A DNA stretch of 64,000 bases from Flavobacteriales bacterium UBA6049 (GCA_002429085.1 DIYR01000215.1:1-64000); one strand, 5' to 3'; positions 8,315-17,315 are shown, counted from the stretch's first letter. A program made the numbers and translations. The notes: a model not told the origin generated them from the sequence alone.

Positions 8315-9457
8315 ATGCCAAAGTGGTTGCTAAACATAGGGATTGCTTGTACCATCGTGATTGTAGGTTCATGTAAAAAATTAGATGAACCAGATTTACA
8401 GTCGAATGATGTACAGTTCTTTATAACTGGGCAACTTCAGAGTACTTTACTTACTATGGAAGCTGGTAATGACTCAGCTTATATGCATACAACTTATTCT
8501 CAAGATGATTTGAATGTTTATGAATTCAAGGGTACTTTGGGACATCAAGATTGTATGGGGCAAGCATCTTGCGAAGAAAGTATCTCATTGATTTTTAGAG
8601 ATGGCCAAGTTAGCAGTGGTACAAGCACAAGCATTGATTCAACACTCTCTGTTGGCACTATGGTTTTCAGAGGCCCGATAGACTCTACTATCAATAGCTA
8701 TACCGTTCAGTTTACTGATGCGTCATATGCCAAAAATGGATCCCTGAGCTATGCATGGGATTTTGGAGATGGGACAACAAGTACAGAAGCTAGTCCCCAA
8801 CATACTTACCCGGCATCTATTTCTAGTCCTGTAAGTGCATGTTTAACAGTTACTGATAATCAAACGGGAACAACAAGTACTATTTGTAACGATATCTATC
8901 TGCCAACAAACTGTAAAGCTGATTTTACTTACCTGTTTGATAGCACTTCGTTAGATGAATTAAATGCAATTGAGCAAGGCACTGGTCCATATACATACTA
9001 CTGGGACTTTGGAAATGGTTACTTGCCTTTAGGGGGACAAACACTCCCTGATTTTTCTTCATTCGATTCTATTGAAGTATGTGTAAAGATTGTTGACGCA
9101 TTAGGATGTGAAGCTACCATGTGCAAATACATGATTGTATCTTCTCAATACATCAATTGTGCTGCTCAATTTAATTGGAGTACCCAAGAAAATTGGACAT
9201 TGAATGTACTTGATCTAAATGAGGTTATCATACAATTTACTGACGCGAATGGTAAAGTATGGTCTAGCGATCGCTATCAACAAGACAATGCCGTATTTAC
9301 CATTATCGATATTCATAATTTCGATGCAAATATGGTAGGACAACCCACAAAGTCTATACAATTTGAAGGTAGATGCAAGCTTTTCGGCTCATCTGCAACT
9401 GATGTAATCACTTTCAATGAAATTAATGGTAAAATGGCTGTTGCTTATCCGAACTAG
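8315..9457 (+). CDS. PKD-domain lipoprotein
   Basis: 380 residues. A lipoprotein signal ends at the lipobox VGSC (Cys about residue 20). Two PKD-like Ig folds are recognisable by YAWDFGDGTTSTE (about residues 145-165) and YYWDFGNGY (about 228-236). It contains several Cys residues, which fits a disulfide-bonded exported protein. Probably attached to the outer membrane with a binding or surface role. It follows the barrel protein by three bases and is likely the third gene of the sigma-factor unit. Its last 35 bases overlap recJ on the opposite strand. Confidence 0.85.
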   Translation: MPKWLLNIGIACTIVIVGSCKKLDEPDLQSNDVQFFITGQLQSTLLTMEAGNDSAYMHTTYSQDDLNVYEFKGTLGHQDCMGQASCEESISLIFRDGQVSSGTSTSIDSTLSVGTMVFRGPIDSTINSYTVQFTDASYAKNGSLSYAWDFGDGTTSTEASPQHTYPASISSPVSACLTVTDNQTGTTSTICNDIYLPTNCKADFTYLFDSTSLDELNAIEQGTGPYTYYWDFGNGYLPLGGQTLPDFSSFDSIEVCVKIVDALGCEATMCKYMIVSSQYINCAAQFNWSTQENWTLNVLDLNEVIIQFTDANGKVWSSDRYQQDNAVFTIIDIHNFDANMVGQPTKSIQFEGRCKLFGSSATDVITFNEINGKMAVAYPN

Positions 9458-11165
9458 GCTGAATATCTTTTACTGCTAGTTGAATAGACACTTGACCATT
9501 CCATACATTTTCTTCTAGGGTATATACCACATCAACAGATTCTTTGCTTTGTAGCAATGGTAAGAGATCCGCCATACCAAAAGCAATTCCTCCATGCGTT
9601 ATTCCGTTTTGTTCAAAATCAATCTTAAGATGAGTTTGGTCATTTCCTACAATACGGCTTCTCCCTGTGTCTCTTACATTTCTGCTTACAAAGTTTGGCT
9701 TCATATTCTTTGGACCAAATGGGGCCATTCGCTTTAATGTATTCAAGAAACGTCTGTTTATCTGATCAAATGATAATTCCTCATCAATTTCAATCATAGG
9801 GACTAACTGTTCAGAATGAATTCGTTTACTTACTGCAGCATCAAAACGCCTTCTAAAGGCATCAATTTGATCAAGCTCAATTGTCATTCCAGCTGCATAT
9901 TTGTGCCCCCCAAACTGAATCAAACAATCAGCACAGTCATTTAAGGCTTCGTACACATCAAAACCTCTTACACTTCGAGCCGACCCAGCTGCATAGTCTC
10001 CATTCCTTGTAAAGACAACTGTAGGTTTATAGAACTGTTCAATCACTCTAGAAGCTACAATCCCAATCACGCCTTTGTGCCACTCTGGATCATACAAAAC
10101 AGAACTTTTAGTATTTCCCTGTGGATCATGTAAAGGAACTTGAGCTAAAGCCTCTGCGGTAATCTGTTGATCTAAATCTCTCCGGTACTCGTTACTTTCT
10201 TGAATCAATTTGGCCATCACCTCTGCTTGTAGATCGTCTTCTTCAATCAATAATTCTACAGCATTACTACCATGATCTATTCTACCAGCGGCATTAATCT
10301 TTGGCCCAATTCCAAAAACCAAATCACTCACAGAAAGTTCTTTATTTACCTTATCTCCAAGAATCTTCGCAATTCCAGGACGTGGAAAACTCGCTATTTG
10401 CTTCAATCCCTTATTAACCAATACTCTATTCTCACCGGTCAAAGGAACTATATCACAAGCTGAGCTTATAGCTGCCAAATCAGTTAATTTATGCAGCTCG
10501 ATCTCATCCATACCAATTCTATCGATTAAACCTTGTAACAACTTAAACCCAATACCACAACCAGAAAGCTCTTTGAATGGGTAGTTGCAACTTGACTTTT
10601 TCGGATCTAAAATGGCATAAGCAGAAGGTAATTCTTCACCAGGTGTATGGTGATCACAAATAATCACGTCAACATCATTCTCCTGTGCATAAGCTACCTT
10701 ATCATTAGCCTTAATGCCGCAATCTAATGCCACCATTAGTTCAAACCCTTCATCTATGGCATATTGCACACCCTCAAATGAAATTCCATACCCCTCTTTA
10801 TAACGATCTGGAATATAGTACTCGAACTGTGCACCAATTCGCCTTAAGAAAATACACATTAACGCAACAGAGGTAGTTCCATCTACATCGTAATCACCAT
10901 ATATCAAGATCTGTTCATTACGCTGAATAGCTAAAGCTAGTCTTCCAACAGCTTTATCCATATCTTCCATCAGGAATGGATTATGCAATTGCTCTAAACT
11001 AGGATTAAAAAATTCCTTCGCTGTGGCAAAATCAGTAACCCCTCTTCTAGCAAGCATTCGTGCCAAATGTGGTTGTATCTGCATAGACGAGCCAAGTTCT
11101 CTAACTACAGAATTAGGAGGAATTGGCAGCATTTGCCAACGATATGAACGGGTGGTTTTACTCAT
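9423..11165 (-). CDS. recJ: Single-stranded-DNA-specific exonuclease RecJ
   Basis: 580 residues, the usual length for RecJ. It degrades single-stranded DNA 5' to 3' in recombination and mismatch repair. DHH-family metal motifs are present: IYGDYDVDGTTSVALM, VALDCGIKAND and VIICDHHTPGEELP in the first half, and the DHHA1 signature FGGHKYAAGM near residue 420. A C-terminal OB-like domain follows. Divergently arranged with the DUF819 transporter nine bases away, so the two promoters must overlap each other's coding start. Confidence 0.96.
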   Translation of the reverse strand: MSKTTRSYRWQMLPIPPNSVVRELGSSMQIQPHLARMLARRGVTDFATAKEFFNPSLEQLHNPFLMEDMDKAVGRLALAIQRNEQILIYGDYDVDGTTSVALMCIFLRRIGAQFEYYIPDRYKEGYGISFEGVQYAIDEGFELMVALDCGIKANDKVAYAQENDVDVIICDHHTPGEELPSAYAILDPKKSSCNYPFKELSGCGIGFKLLQGLIDRIGMDEIELHKLTDLAAISSACDIVPLTGENRVLVNKGLKQIASFPRPGIAKILGDKVNKELSVSDLVFGIGPKINAAGRIDHGSNAVELLIEEDDLQAEVMAKLIQESNEYRRDLDQQITAEALAQVPLHDPQGNTKSSVLYDPEWHKGVIGIVASRVIEQFYKPTVVFTRNGDYAAGSARSVRGFDVYEALNDCADCLIQFGGHKYAAGMTIELDQIDAFRRRFDAAVSKRIHSEQLVPMIEIDEELSFDQINRRFLNTLKRMAPFGPKNMKPNFVSRNVRDTGRSRIVGNDQTHLKIDFEQNGITHGGIAFGMADLLPLLQSKESVDVVYTLEENVWNGQVSIQLAVKDIQPSSDKQQPFYH

Positions 11166-11174
11166 ATTTGCGTC

Positions 11175-12269
11175 ATGCTTATTGGATTACAAATTCTATT
11201 TCTACTCGGATTTCCACTTCTAGCGACTAGACTGCATCAGCGTTACCATTGGTTCAGTCCAATTATTGCAAGTTATGCCATAGGTATTGCAATTGGAAAC
11301 CTCTTTCCTTCATATTTAAACGAAGGCTGGAGTATGCATTTAACCGAATTATCGGTGTTAATGGCTATTCCAATGCTTTTGTTTGGAAGCAGCATGAAAC
11401 AATTAGTGTTGCAAAGTAAACCGATGTTGTTGGCTTTTGCAACCGCTTGTATTGCAACAACCATTGCTGTTTTAGTAGCTCATCATGTAATCCTAGTAGA
11501 AGACCCGCAAGCATCTCTAATTGCCGGGATGATTACTGGAGTATATACTGGTGGAACTACTAACTTGAATGCCATTGGCTTTGCTTTAAATGCTCCGAGT
11601 GAATTATTTGTTGTTCTTAATGCATTCGATACAGTATACAGTGCTCTCTATCTTTTTATTCTGTTATTAATTGGTAAGCTGGTATTCTCAAAAATATTTA
11701 AGGTAACAGACTGGCATGACAAATCTTGGGATGAAGAGCTTACATATCCATTCAGTTGGTTAGATCTATTAAAAACACATGGCTTTGCTATTCTGATGAT
11801 TGGTAGTGCAGTAGGAATAACATTCTTACTCGCTGGATCATTGAATGGAACATGGATTATATTACTGTTATCTGCTTTTGCCATTTTAGCTTCAGGATTA
11901 AAGCCTGTACAAAAGCTTACTCAACCGCATTTATATGCTGACTACTGGTTACAAGTATTTGCTATTTCTATGGGCAGTATGGCTAGCTGGGAAAAGATAT
12001 CTTGGGAAGACACCAGTATATTATTTGCCTTGGGGTTGGTATTCTTGGTAATGCTACTCATTCATTATGGATTGAGTAAACTATTTAAATTCGATAGAGA
12101 TACGACAATTATAGCTTCTATTGCTGCAGTATTTGGCCCTCCATTCATCGGATTAGTTGCGAAAAACCTAAAAGCTGAAAAGCTTATTCTGCCTGGAATT
12201 GCTGTTGCGATTGTTGGTAATGCGTTCGGAACTTATTTAGGTCTTGCTATTGAGTGGATGCTGAGATAA
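11175..12269 (+). CDS. DUF819 family membrane protein (putative transporter)
   Basis: 364 residues, strongly hydrophobic, with about ten predicted membrane helices starting LIGLQILFLLGFPLLATRL. It contains the Gly/Thr-rich stretch GMITGVYTGGTTNLNAIGFAL found in DUF819 (YjcL) proteins, a family proposed to be transporters but of unknown substrate. Located in the inner membrane. The ATG is four bases after a TTTG, so the transcript may have almost no leader (CATATTTG, 11163-11170). No neighbouring gene suggests a substrate. Confidence 0.82.
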   Translation: MLIGLQILFLLGFPLLATRLHQRYHWFSPIIASYAIGIAIGNLFPSYLNEGWSMHLTELSVLMAIPMLLFGSSMKQLVLQSKPMLLAFATACIATTIAVLVAHHVILVEDPQASLIAGMITGVYTGGTTNLNAIGFALNAPSELFVVLNAFDTVYSALYLFILLLIGKLVFSKIFKVTDWHDKSWDEELTYPFSWLDLLKTHGFAILMIGSAVGITFLLAGSLNGTWIILLLSAFAILASGLKPVQKLTQPHLYADYWLQVFAISMGSMASWEKISWEDTSILFALGLVFLVMLLIHYGLSKLFKFDRDTTIIASIAAVFGPPFIGLVAKNLKAEKLILPGIAVAIVGNAFGTYLGLAIEWMLR

Positions 12270-12275
12270 GCGCAT

Positions 12276-12314
12276 AAAAAAAGGGAGCCACTGCAGAAAT
12301 GCGATGTGACTCCC
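12276..12314 (-). terminator. Intrinsic terminator, minus strand
   Basis: On the minus strand, GGGAG-TCAC pairs with GTGGCTCCC (plus positions 12283-12314, with one A-C mismatch) and is followed by a T-run (plus As 12276-12282). It ends either the DAHP synthase transcript, 158 bases downstream of its stop, or the short RNA proposed here. Confidence 0.75.
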
Positions 12315-12331
12315 CCCACTAACCACCTACT
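12276..12331 (-). ncRNA. Candidate very small free-standing RNA (about 55 nt)
   Basis: A promoter-like pair (TTG-N19-TACATTTG, minus strand, 12336-12365) is followed after about 55 bases by a strong GC stem-loop and T-run. The transcript would start near 12330 with a G-rich single-stranded leader, then the hairpin. It contains no start codon followed by a useful reading frame and runs into the 3' end of a convergent gene, so it does not lead any coding sequence. It could match a known structured RNA of flavobacteria, but I do not recognise it. The alternative is that it is simply the 3' end of the DAHP synthase message. Confidence 0.4.
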
Positions 12332-12335
12332 GGTA

Positions 12336-12365
12336 CAAATGTACAGGAAGTTTTAGATCATCCAA
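12336..12365 (-). promoter_or_regulatory. Bacteroidota-type promoter on the minus strand
   Basis: Minus-strand TTG (plus 12363-12365), 19 bases, then TACATTTG (plus 12336-12343). This is the same geometry as the promoter of the 17.3-kb regulator operon. Both boxes and the spacing fit the Bacteroidota housekeeping sigma factor. Confidence 0.6.
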
Positions 12366-12471
12366 GCTTTTCTATAGAAAAAAACCGTTAAATATTCCCT
12401 AATATCAGTGGAAACAGAACGCCATAACCCCTAATTAGAATAGTAAAAAGGCAAGTATTAATTGTTAGTTA

Positions 12472-13569
12472 TTAATCCTGAGTCTCTTGCTGAAAAATTC
12501 CAGTTTGAATGCGAATAGATTCGTCATGAATTATTTTCATCAGAATTTCTGCAAAATGGGCATCAATATCCTGAGATTGAGCAAAAGGAATACGAGAATC
12601 TAAGATCTCTTTCCAACGTTCCAGTTGAAAAACGGACACATTATTCTCTTTTTTGTATTCACCTAGCTCCTTTGAAAGATCAAATCGCTTAGCTAAAACT
12701 CGAATCAATTCTGAGTCTAGTTCATCCATAGCACTACGATACGTTTCTAACTTAGCCGTAAACTCAGCCGAATTGCTCCTTGCATTTCGAACAATTAATT
12801 GTTCCAACATCTCATTGAGCCTGCCAGGTGTTATTTGTTGTTGCGCATCACTTAAAGCACTATCAGGAGTGTAGTGAGATTCTATCATTAATCCATCAAA
12901 ATCTAAGTCAAACGCTTTTTGAGCAACATAACTCAATTTATCTCTAGCTCCAGCTATATGACTAGGATCACAAAAAAGAGGCAACGATGGCAAGGTGGTT
13001 TTTAACTCAATCGGAATCTCCCAGTTTGGCGCATTTCTAAACTGCTTATTCATTGAAGAAAAGCCTCTATGAATAGCGGCAATTTGCTTGATCCCTGCTT
13101 GGTTGATTCGTTCCAAAGCTCCTATCCATAACGCTAAATCTGGGTTGATCGGATTCTTTACCATCACAGGAATATCAACGCCTTTTAGTACATCTGCAAT
13201 TTCTTGAACTGAAAATGGGTTTACCGTGGTTCTAGCCCCTATCCATAGAATTTTCATTCCGTATTCAAGAGCTAATTCTACATGCTTTGCGTTTGCTACT
13301 TCAACTGCAACTGGAATATTCAATTCGTTTTGAACACGCTGTAACCATGGAAAAGCCTTTTCTCCCACTCCTTCAAATGAATTTGGTCTGGTACGAGGTT
13401 TCCACACACCTGCCCTGTAAGCGTGAATACGATTGCTTGCTTTTAAAGCATTAGCAGTTGCCAATACTTGTTCTTCTGTTTCAGCACTGCAAGGACCAGC
13501 TATAATTGCAGGTTTTCCGTTGGTATTTAACCAACTAGAAAAGTCAACCATATTTATTGTAGCATTCAC
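12472..13569 (-). CDS. Bifunctional DAHP synthase / chorismate mutase (type II)
   Basis: 365 residues. Residues about 15-260 form a DAHP synthase of the AroA-beta/KDOPS-like type: AIIAGPCSAETEEQVL, MVKNPINPDLALWIGALERI, IHRGFSS and FCDPSHIAG are the substrate and metal-binding motifs. Residues about 275-360 are an AroQ chorismate mutase helix bundle (MDELDSELIRVLAKRFDLSK). The fusion catalyses the first step of aromatic amino-acid synthesis and the conversion of chorismate to prephenate, and in Bacteroidota the mutase domain usually mediates feedback. It lies 33 bases after the oxidoreductase gene and is probably read from the same transcript. Confidence 0.93.
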   Translation of the reverse strand: MNATINMVDFSSWLNTNGKPAIIAGPCSAETEEQVLATANALKASNRIHAYRAGVWKPRTRPNSFEGVGEKAFPWLQRVQNELNIPVAVEVANAKHVELALEYGMKILWIGARTTVNPFSVQEIADVLKGVDIPVMVKNPINPDLALWIGALERINQAGIKQIAAIHRGFSSMNKQFRNAPNWEIPIELKTTLPSLPLFCDPSHIAGARDKLSYVAQKAFDLDFDGLMIESHYTPDSALSDAQQQITPGRLNEMLEQLIVRNARSNSAEFTAKLETYRSAMDELDSELIRVLAKRFDLSKELGEYKKENNVSVFQLERWKEILDSRIPFAQSQDIDAHFAEILMKIIHDESIRIQTGIFQQETQD

Positions 13570-13602
13570 TATCTATTCAACGTTTGTGTGTAAGCAAAGT
13601 TC

Positions 13603-14628
13603 CTACCACTTCACTACTATTTTCCCCATAGAACTGCGACCTTCTAACAAGTTATGAGCTTCGTGAATTTGACTGGTTGAGAATACACCTCCGATATGAG
13701 GTTTGAGCACTTCTTGCTCGTATAAATCAATGCAAGCTTGCAAACACTCTCCAATGATGTGAGGTTTGTTATCGGCAATGCGCAACATATTTACACCAAT
13801 TACTCCTTGAGATTTAATTAATAATCCCAAAGGATGCATCAATCCAAAATCCCATGCAAGTTTAAGTTTATCTAACAACCCACCTTTCGAACCAGACCAA
13901 GTTGATACTCCATACAACACATGTCTGCCTCCCAAGGCCAGTAATTTTTGATCTTTTTTAAATGACTTTCCTCCAATCGGATTGAATATAACGTCAATAG
14001 GTTTCTCCCCTACTCTTTGTGAGATAACTGATACATAATCGTTCTCTCGATAGTTAATTGGATAATCGCAGCCAATTTCTTTTAAAAAGTCCAGTTTTTC
14101 TGGTCTACTGGCTGTTCCGAACACAGTACATTCTCTCCACTTTGCTAATTGAACAGTGGCTATTCCTACACCACCAGCAGCGGCATGTACCAATACATTC
14201 TCGCCTTTTTGAATATTTGCTACATAAATTGCGTTGTAGTAAGCTGTACAGTATTGTGTAGCAAGTGCTGTTCCTATTTCATCTGAAACAGAATTGGGTA
14301 ATTTACATACAGCCCGTTGATCTGCCATCGCCTCTTCTGCGTAAGCACCAAAACGAGTAAGTGCCACTACGCGATCTCCTACTTTAAGATCTGTAACATT
14401 ATTTCCTATCTCTTTTATTACACCTACTACTTCGTACCCTGGTACAAATGGAGGGGGAGGCGCATCATTGTATAATCCGGTTCTTGCCATTACATCGGCA
14501 TAGTTTAAACCGAAAGTTGATACGGTAATTTTTACTTGACCAGACTCTGGTTTACCTAAATCTATCGGACGAAGTTCAAATGATTCTTCGCTTTTACCAT
14601 GTTTGGTAATGTAAATTCCATTTGCCAT
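13603..14628 (-). CDS. Zinc-binding-type medium-chain dehydrogenase (VAT-1/quinone oxidoreductase-like)
   Basis: 341 residues of the MDR superfamily: GroES-like N-terminal domain (GLNYADVMARTGLYNDAPPPPFVPGYEVVG) and Rossmann domain with the NADPH loop AAAGGVGIATVQLAK near residue 150. The cysteine zinc ligands of classical alcohol dehydrogenases are absent, as in quinone oxidoreductase and VAT-1-like members, so it likely reduces enones or quinones with NADPH. It begins directly after the stop of the upstream SDR gene with no gap, suggesting a two-enzyme unit. Confidence 0.85.
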   Translation of the reverse strand: MANGIYITKHGKSEESFELRPIDLGKPESGQVKITVSTFGLNYADVMARTGLYNDAPPPPFVPGYEVVGVIKEIGNNVTDLKVGDRVVALTRFGAYAEEAMADQRAVCKLPNSVSDEIGTALATQYCTAYYNAIYVANIQKGENVLVHAAAGGVGIATVQLAKWRECTVFGTASRPEKLDFLKEIGCDYPINYRENDYVSVISQRVGEKPIDVIFNPIGGKSFKKDQKLLALGGRHVLYGVSTWSGSKGGLLDKLKLAWDFGLMHPLGLLIKSQGVIGVNMLRIADNKPHIIGECLQACIDLYEQEVLKPHIGGVFSTSQIHEAHNLLEGRSSMGKIVVKW

Positions 14629-15405
14629 CTAGCGCACTTTTGCTTTAAGTAGAATGGAAGCAAACAAGCTCGGAAAAAAGCGTTTTATATAAATAGACAA
14701 CACTTCGTACCCACCAAAATAGGCTTCTTTTTTTCCCTTTTCGATTGAGCGAATAATTTTCTTTGCCAAAACCATAGGTTCCATACCATTAGCTTGAGCG
14801 TCATCCATCTCATTTAGTTTTTCGCCTTTTTCGTTTAAGGCATTTACTGAAACATCTGTTTTAATAAAACCCGGACAAAGAATGGTTACTTGAATATTGC
14901 TCTCGTGTAATTCTGCTCTTAAACCATCAAAGTAGCCATGTAAAGCATGCTTTGCTGCTGCATATGCTGTTCTATACGGAGACGAAATAATTCCAACTAA
15001 ACTACTCGTTACAGCAATTTTACCGCCCCCCATGTTTACCATGTGTTGTGCCACATAACGAGTAAGTTCTGCTGTTCCAAAGAAATCTACTTCCATGATT
15101 CTCCGTTCAGTTTCTAGGGAAGTCTCTAGCGCTAACCCACGCTGACTAATTCCACCATTGTTAATAAGCACATCTATTTTCTGTGTCTTCTGAATAGCTT
15201 CTTTTGCTTTCTGTTCAAGTGTATCAGTTTGCGATAAATCTAAAGGTATCACATAACTCTCAGTTTTCAACTCACTTGCAAGCTTGTTCAACTTCTCCTC
15301 ATTTCGAGCTGATAGAATAAGCGTAGCGCCTTTTTCGGCATAAGTTCTAGCTAATGCTTCTCCAATTCCTGAGCTTGCTCCAGTGATCCAAACTGTTTGT
15401 TTCAT
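14629..15405 (-). CDS. Short-chain dehydrogenase/reductase
   Basis: 258 residues. Classical SDR features: cofactor loop TGASSGIGEALAR at residues 8-20, NNGGIS motif, and the catalytic Tyr/Lys in AYAAAKHAL. A basic pair after the loop (SARNEEK) suggests NADP(H). The C-terminal tail (YIKRFFPSLFASILLKAKVR) is hydrophobic and basic, as in DHRS7-like membrane-associated SDRs. The substrate cannot be told. First gene of the minus-strand run leading to the DAHP synthase fusion. Confidence 0.88.
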   Translation of the reverse strand: MKQTVWITGASSGIGEALARTYAEKGATLILSARNEEKLNKLASELKTESYVIPLDLSQTDTLEQKAKEAIQKTQKIDVLINNGGISQRGLALETSLETERRIMEVDFFGTAELTRYVAQHMVNMGGGKIAVTSSLVGIISSPYRTAYAAAKHALHGYFDGLRAELHESNIQVTILCPGFIKTDVSVNALNEKGEKLNEMDDAQANGMEPMVLAKKIIRSIEKGKKEAYFGGYEVLSIYIKRFFPSLFASILLKAKVR

Positions 15406-15475
15406 GCTGTTCTTTTAATAGTAAAAGCTTAAACAAGATTAAACAATTCAGTTCATGCCAATTCCATACGTTTGG

Positions 15476-16423
15476 ATGAAAGCTATGAATACAATACAAT
15501 CTCTTTTCACATTTGCCCTATCAGCTAGCTTACTAGTTGGATGTGGCCAGTCAACAGAACAGCATATGGATAAGCGAATGATTGATGTACAAGGTCATCG
15601 TGGGTGTAGAGGTTTACAACCAGAAAATACTATTCCGGCCTTTAAAAAAGCGTTAGAACTTGGCGTTTCTACATTAGAATTAGATGTTGTAATTACGGCT
15701 GATGGAGAAGTTATTCTAAGTCATGAACCATTTTTGTCTCATGAGATTTGTTCTGACACGAATGGTATTCGCATATCAGAAAAGAATGAACGAACATTTA
15801 ATATTTACCAAATGACTTTTGCCGAATTGCAAGCGTACGATTGCGGCTTACAAGACCATCCTCGTTTTCCGAACCAAGAAAAAATTCTAGTTACCAAACC
15901 GAGATTAGAGGATGTCATCCACTATAGTGACTCGTTGGCGGATGTATTAAAGAGGCCCTTACCTTTTTACAACATTGAAACAAAGTCTACTCCAGAAGGA
16001 GACTCTATATATCATCCTCTTCCTGCCGAATTCACTGATAAGCTGATTGAAGTAATTGAACGCACCAATAGTTCTGAACGTGTTACTATTCAATCTTTTG
16101 ATGTTAGAACACTTCAACATGCACATGTCAATTATCCTGATATCAAGTTGGTGCTGCTAGTGGAAAACAAAGAAACTATTGATGCCAATCTAGAGAAGCT
16201 TGGATTTACACCTGAGGTTTACAGTTGTGATTTCACCTTACTCAATAAAGAAACTGTTCAATCTCTACAAGAAAAAAACATACAGGTAATTCCATGGACA
16301 GTAAACGAAGTAAAAGATATGAAGAACCTTCTGAACTGGGGTGTAGACGGTATTATCACGGATTATCCTGATAAGTTGATTCCCTTATTGAAAAGGGATG
16401 AAATACTTTACTGGAGCAGGTAA
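15476..16423 (+). CDS. Glycerophosphodiester phosphodiesterase, lipoprotein
   Basis: 315 residues from the ATG at 15476 (MKAMNTIQSLF...); an ATG seven codons earlier adds residues that spoil the signal peptide. The lipobox LVGC places it on a membrane facing the periplasm. The GDPD domain begins with VQGHRGCRGLQPENTIPAF, continues with LELDVVITADGEVILSHEP (metal-binding Glu/Asp and the second catalytic His) and ends with PWTVNEVKDMKNLLNWGVDGIITDYPD. It hydrolyses glycerophosphodiesters to glycerol-3-phosphate and an alcohol. Convergent with the winged-helix regulator two bases away; a perfect 7-bp stem (16419-16437) spans both stop codons. Confidence 0.9.
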   Translation: MKAMNTIQSLFTFALSASLLVGCGQSTEQHMDKRMIDVQGHRGCRGLQPENTIPAFKKALELGVSTLELDVVITADGEVILSHEPFLSHEICSDTNGIRISEKNERTFNIYQMTFAELQAYDCGLQDHPRFPNQEKILVTKPRLEDVIHYSDSLADVLKRPLPFYNIETKSTPEGDSIYHPLPAEFTDKLIEVIERTNSSERVTIQSFDVRTLQHAHVNYPDIKLVLLVENKETIDANLEKLGFTPEVYSCDFTLLNKETVQSLQEKNIQVIPWTVNEVKDMKNLLNWGVDGIITDYPDKLIPLLKRDEILYWSR

Positions 16424-16425
16424 GA

Positions 16426-16719
16426 TCAATTCTTACCCGCTTTCAAATACTTCTGAATGCTTGTGACATACTCGTCAAAAGCTTCACTTCCTTTTTGAGT
16501 AACCATGCAAGTAGTGACTGGGTAATTTCCTTTATATCCTTTTTCTACCTCTATGTAACCTGCTGCTTTGAGCTTAGTTAATTGCACACTTAAATTACCT
16601 CTTGTGGCACTTGTTTCTTCTAATAAGTAATTGAATTCGGCAGATTTTACACCTACCAACAAACTCATAATTGCCAACCGTAATTGAGAATGTAATAAGG
16701 GATCGAGCGATTTAAACAT
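16426..16719 (-). CDS. Winged-helix transcriptional regulator (HTH_34/MarR-like)
   Basis: 97 residues, almost entirely one winged helix: LRLAIMSLLVGVKSAEFNYLL, then the recognition segment SATRGNLSVQLTKLKAAGYIEVEKGY and a beta wing (NYPVTTCMVTQKGSEAF). This is the short single-domain type found next to small membrane proteins in Bacteroidota. Its start overlaps the end of the membrane-protein gene by eight bases, so the two are co-translated. Two copies of GTTTA-N5-TAAAC flank the operon promoter upstream and are the likely binding sites, implying autorepression. Confidence 0.88.
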   Translation of the reverse strand: MFKSLDPLLHSQLRLAIMSLLVGVKSAEFNYLLEETSATRGNLSVQLTKLKAAGYIEVEKGYKGNYPVTTCMVTQKGSEAFDEYVTSIQKYLKAGKN

Positions 16720-17305
16720 TGGCCTTCTTCGCTTTTTGATATAAAATGATTCCAGGAATCATATAGCTAACCCAAATGGCCGCAACAAGAAATAATAACT
16801 GGTATTGAAATTCAAACTGAGTACTAATTAATGCCAACACCCAACAGCTTGCAGCTCCAAATTGCATGATTCGCAATTTTAACAATCCTCCACTTACAAA
16901 GGTTGCCGCCCCGTATAATGCTATCATAATTGGATAGGCCGCACTCCATTCTATTACGTGCGTTATACCCATAACAATAAGTATAACCATCAATGCCCCT
17001 ACAGCTGGCCATAGTAAACTCATTACCTCATCAAAATGAGTATGTATTTTGGCCACCTTCTTCATTTTTGAAACTTTTACTCCAGTAGCAATTCCTGCCA
17101 ATGGCATTAATACTGCCCAGCCTATTGCGTGCATTCCATTTGTGTTCCCAGATTTTAGCATAACGAATTGGAATAGTGCAGCGAGTGTAACCGCTACTCC
17201 CCAAAGTAAATAGATACTTCCGTCATCTTGAATTCGTTTTCTGCTTGTTGCAATCATTTGTTGCATGATTGCCAAGCTTTCTTCGTTCGTCATTTCTTGA
17301 TTCAT
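16712..17305 (-). CDS. Six-helix membrane protein, partner of the winged-helix regulator
   Basis: 197 residues. After a 30-residue polar N-terminus (MTNEESLAIMQQMIATSRKR) there are about six membrane helices, beginning IYLLWGVAVTLAALFQFVML and ending LLFLVAAIWVSYMIPGIILY. No catalytic motif is visible. Such proteins recur in Bacteroidota directly ahead of an HTH_34 regulator. It may sense or act in the membrane under control of its partner; function unknown. First gene of the operon with two palindromic operators. Confidence 0.72.
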   Translation of the reverse strand: MNQEMTNEESLAIMQQMIATSRKRIQDDGSIYLLWGVAVTLAALFQFVMLKSGNTNGMHAIGWAVLMPLAGIATGVKVSKMKKVAKIHTHFDEVMSLLWPAVGALMVILIVMGITHVIEWSAAYPIMIALYGAATFVSGGLLKLRIMQFGAASCWVLALISTQFEFQYQLLFLVAAIWVSYMIPGIILYQKAKKANV

Positions 17306-17315
17306 TTTGAATTTG

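Noticed and set aside
16419..16437. Hairpin across the stop codons of the GDPD and regulator genes as terminator
   Set aside because: The stem is perfect but no T-run follows on either strand.
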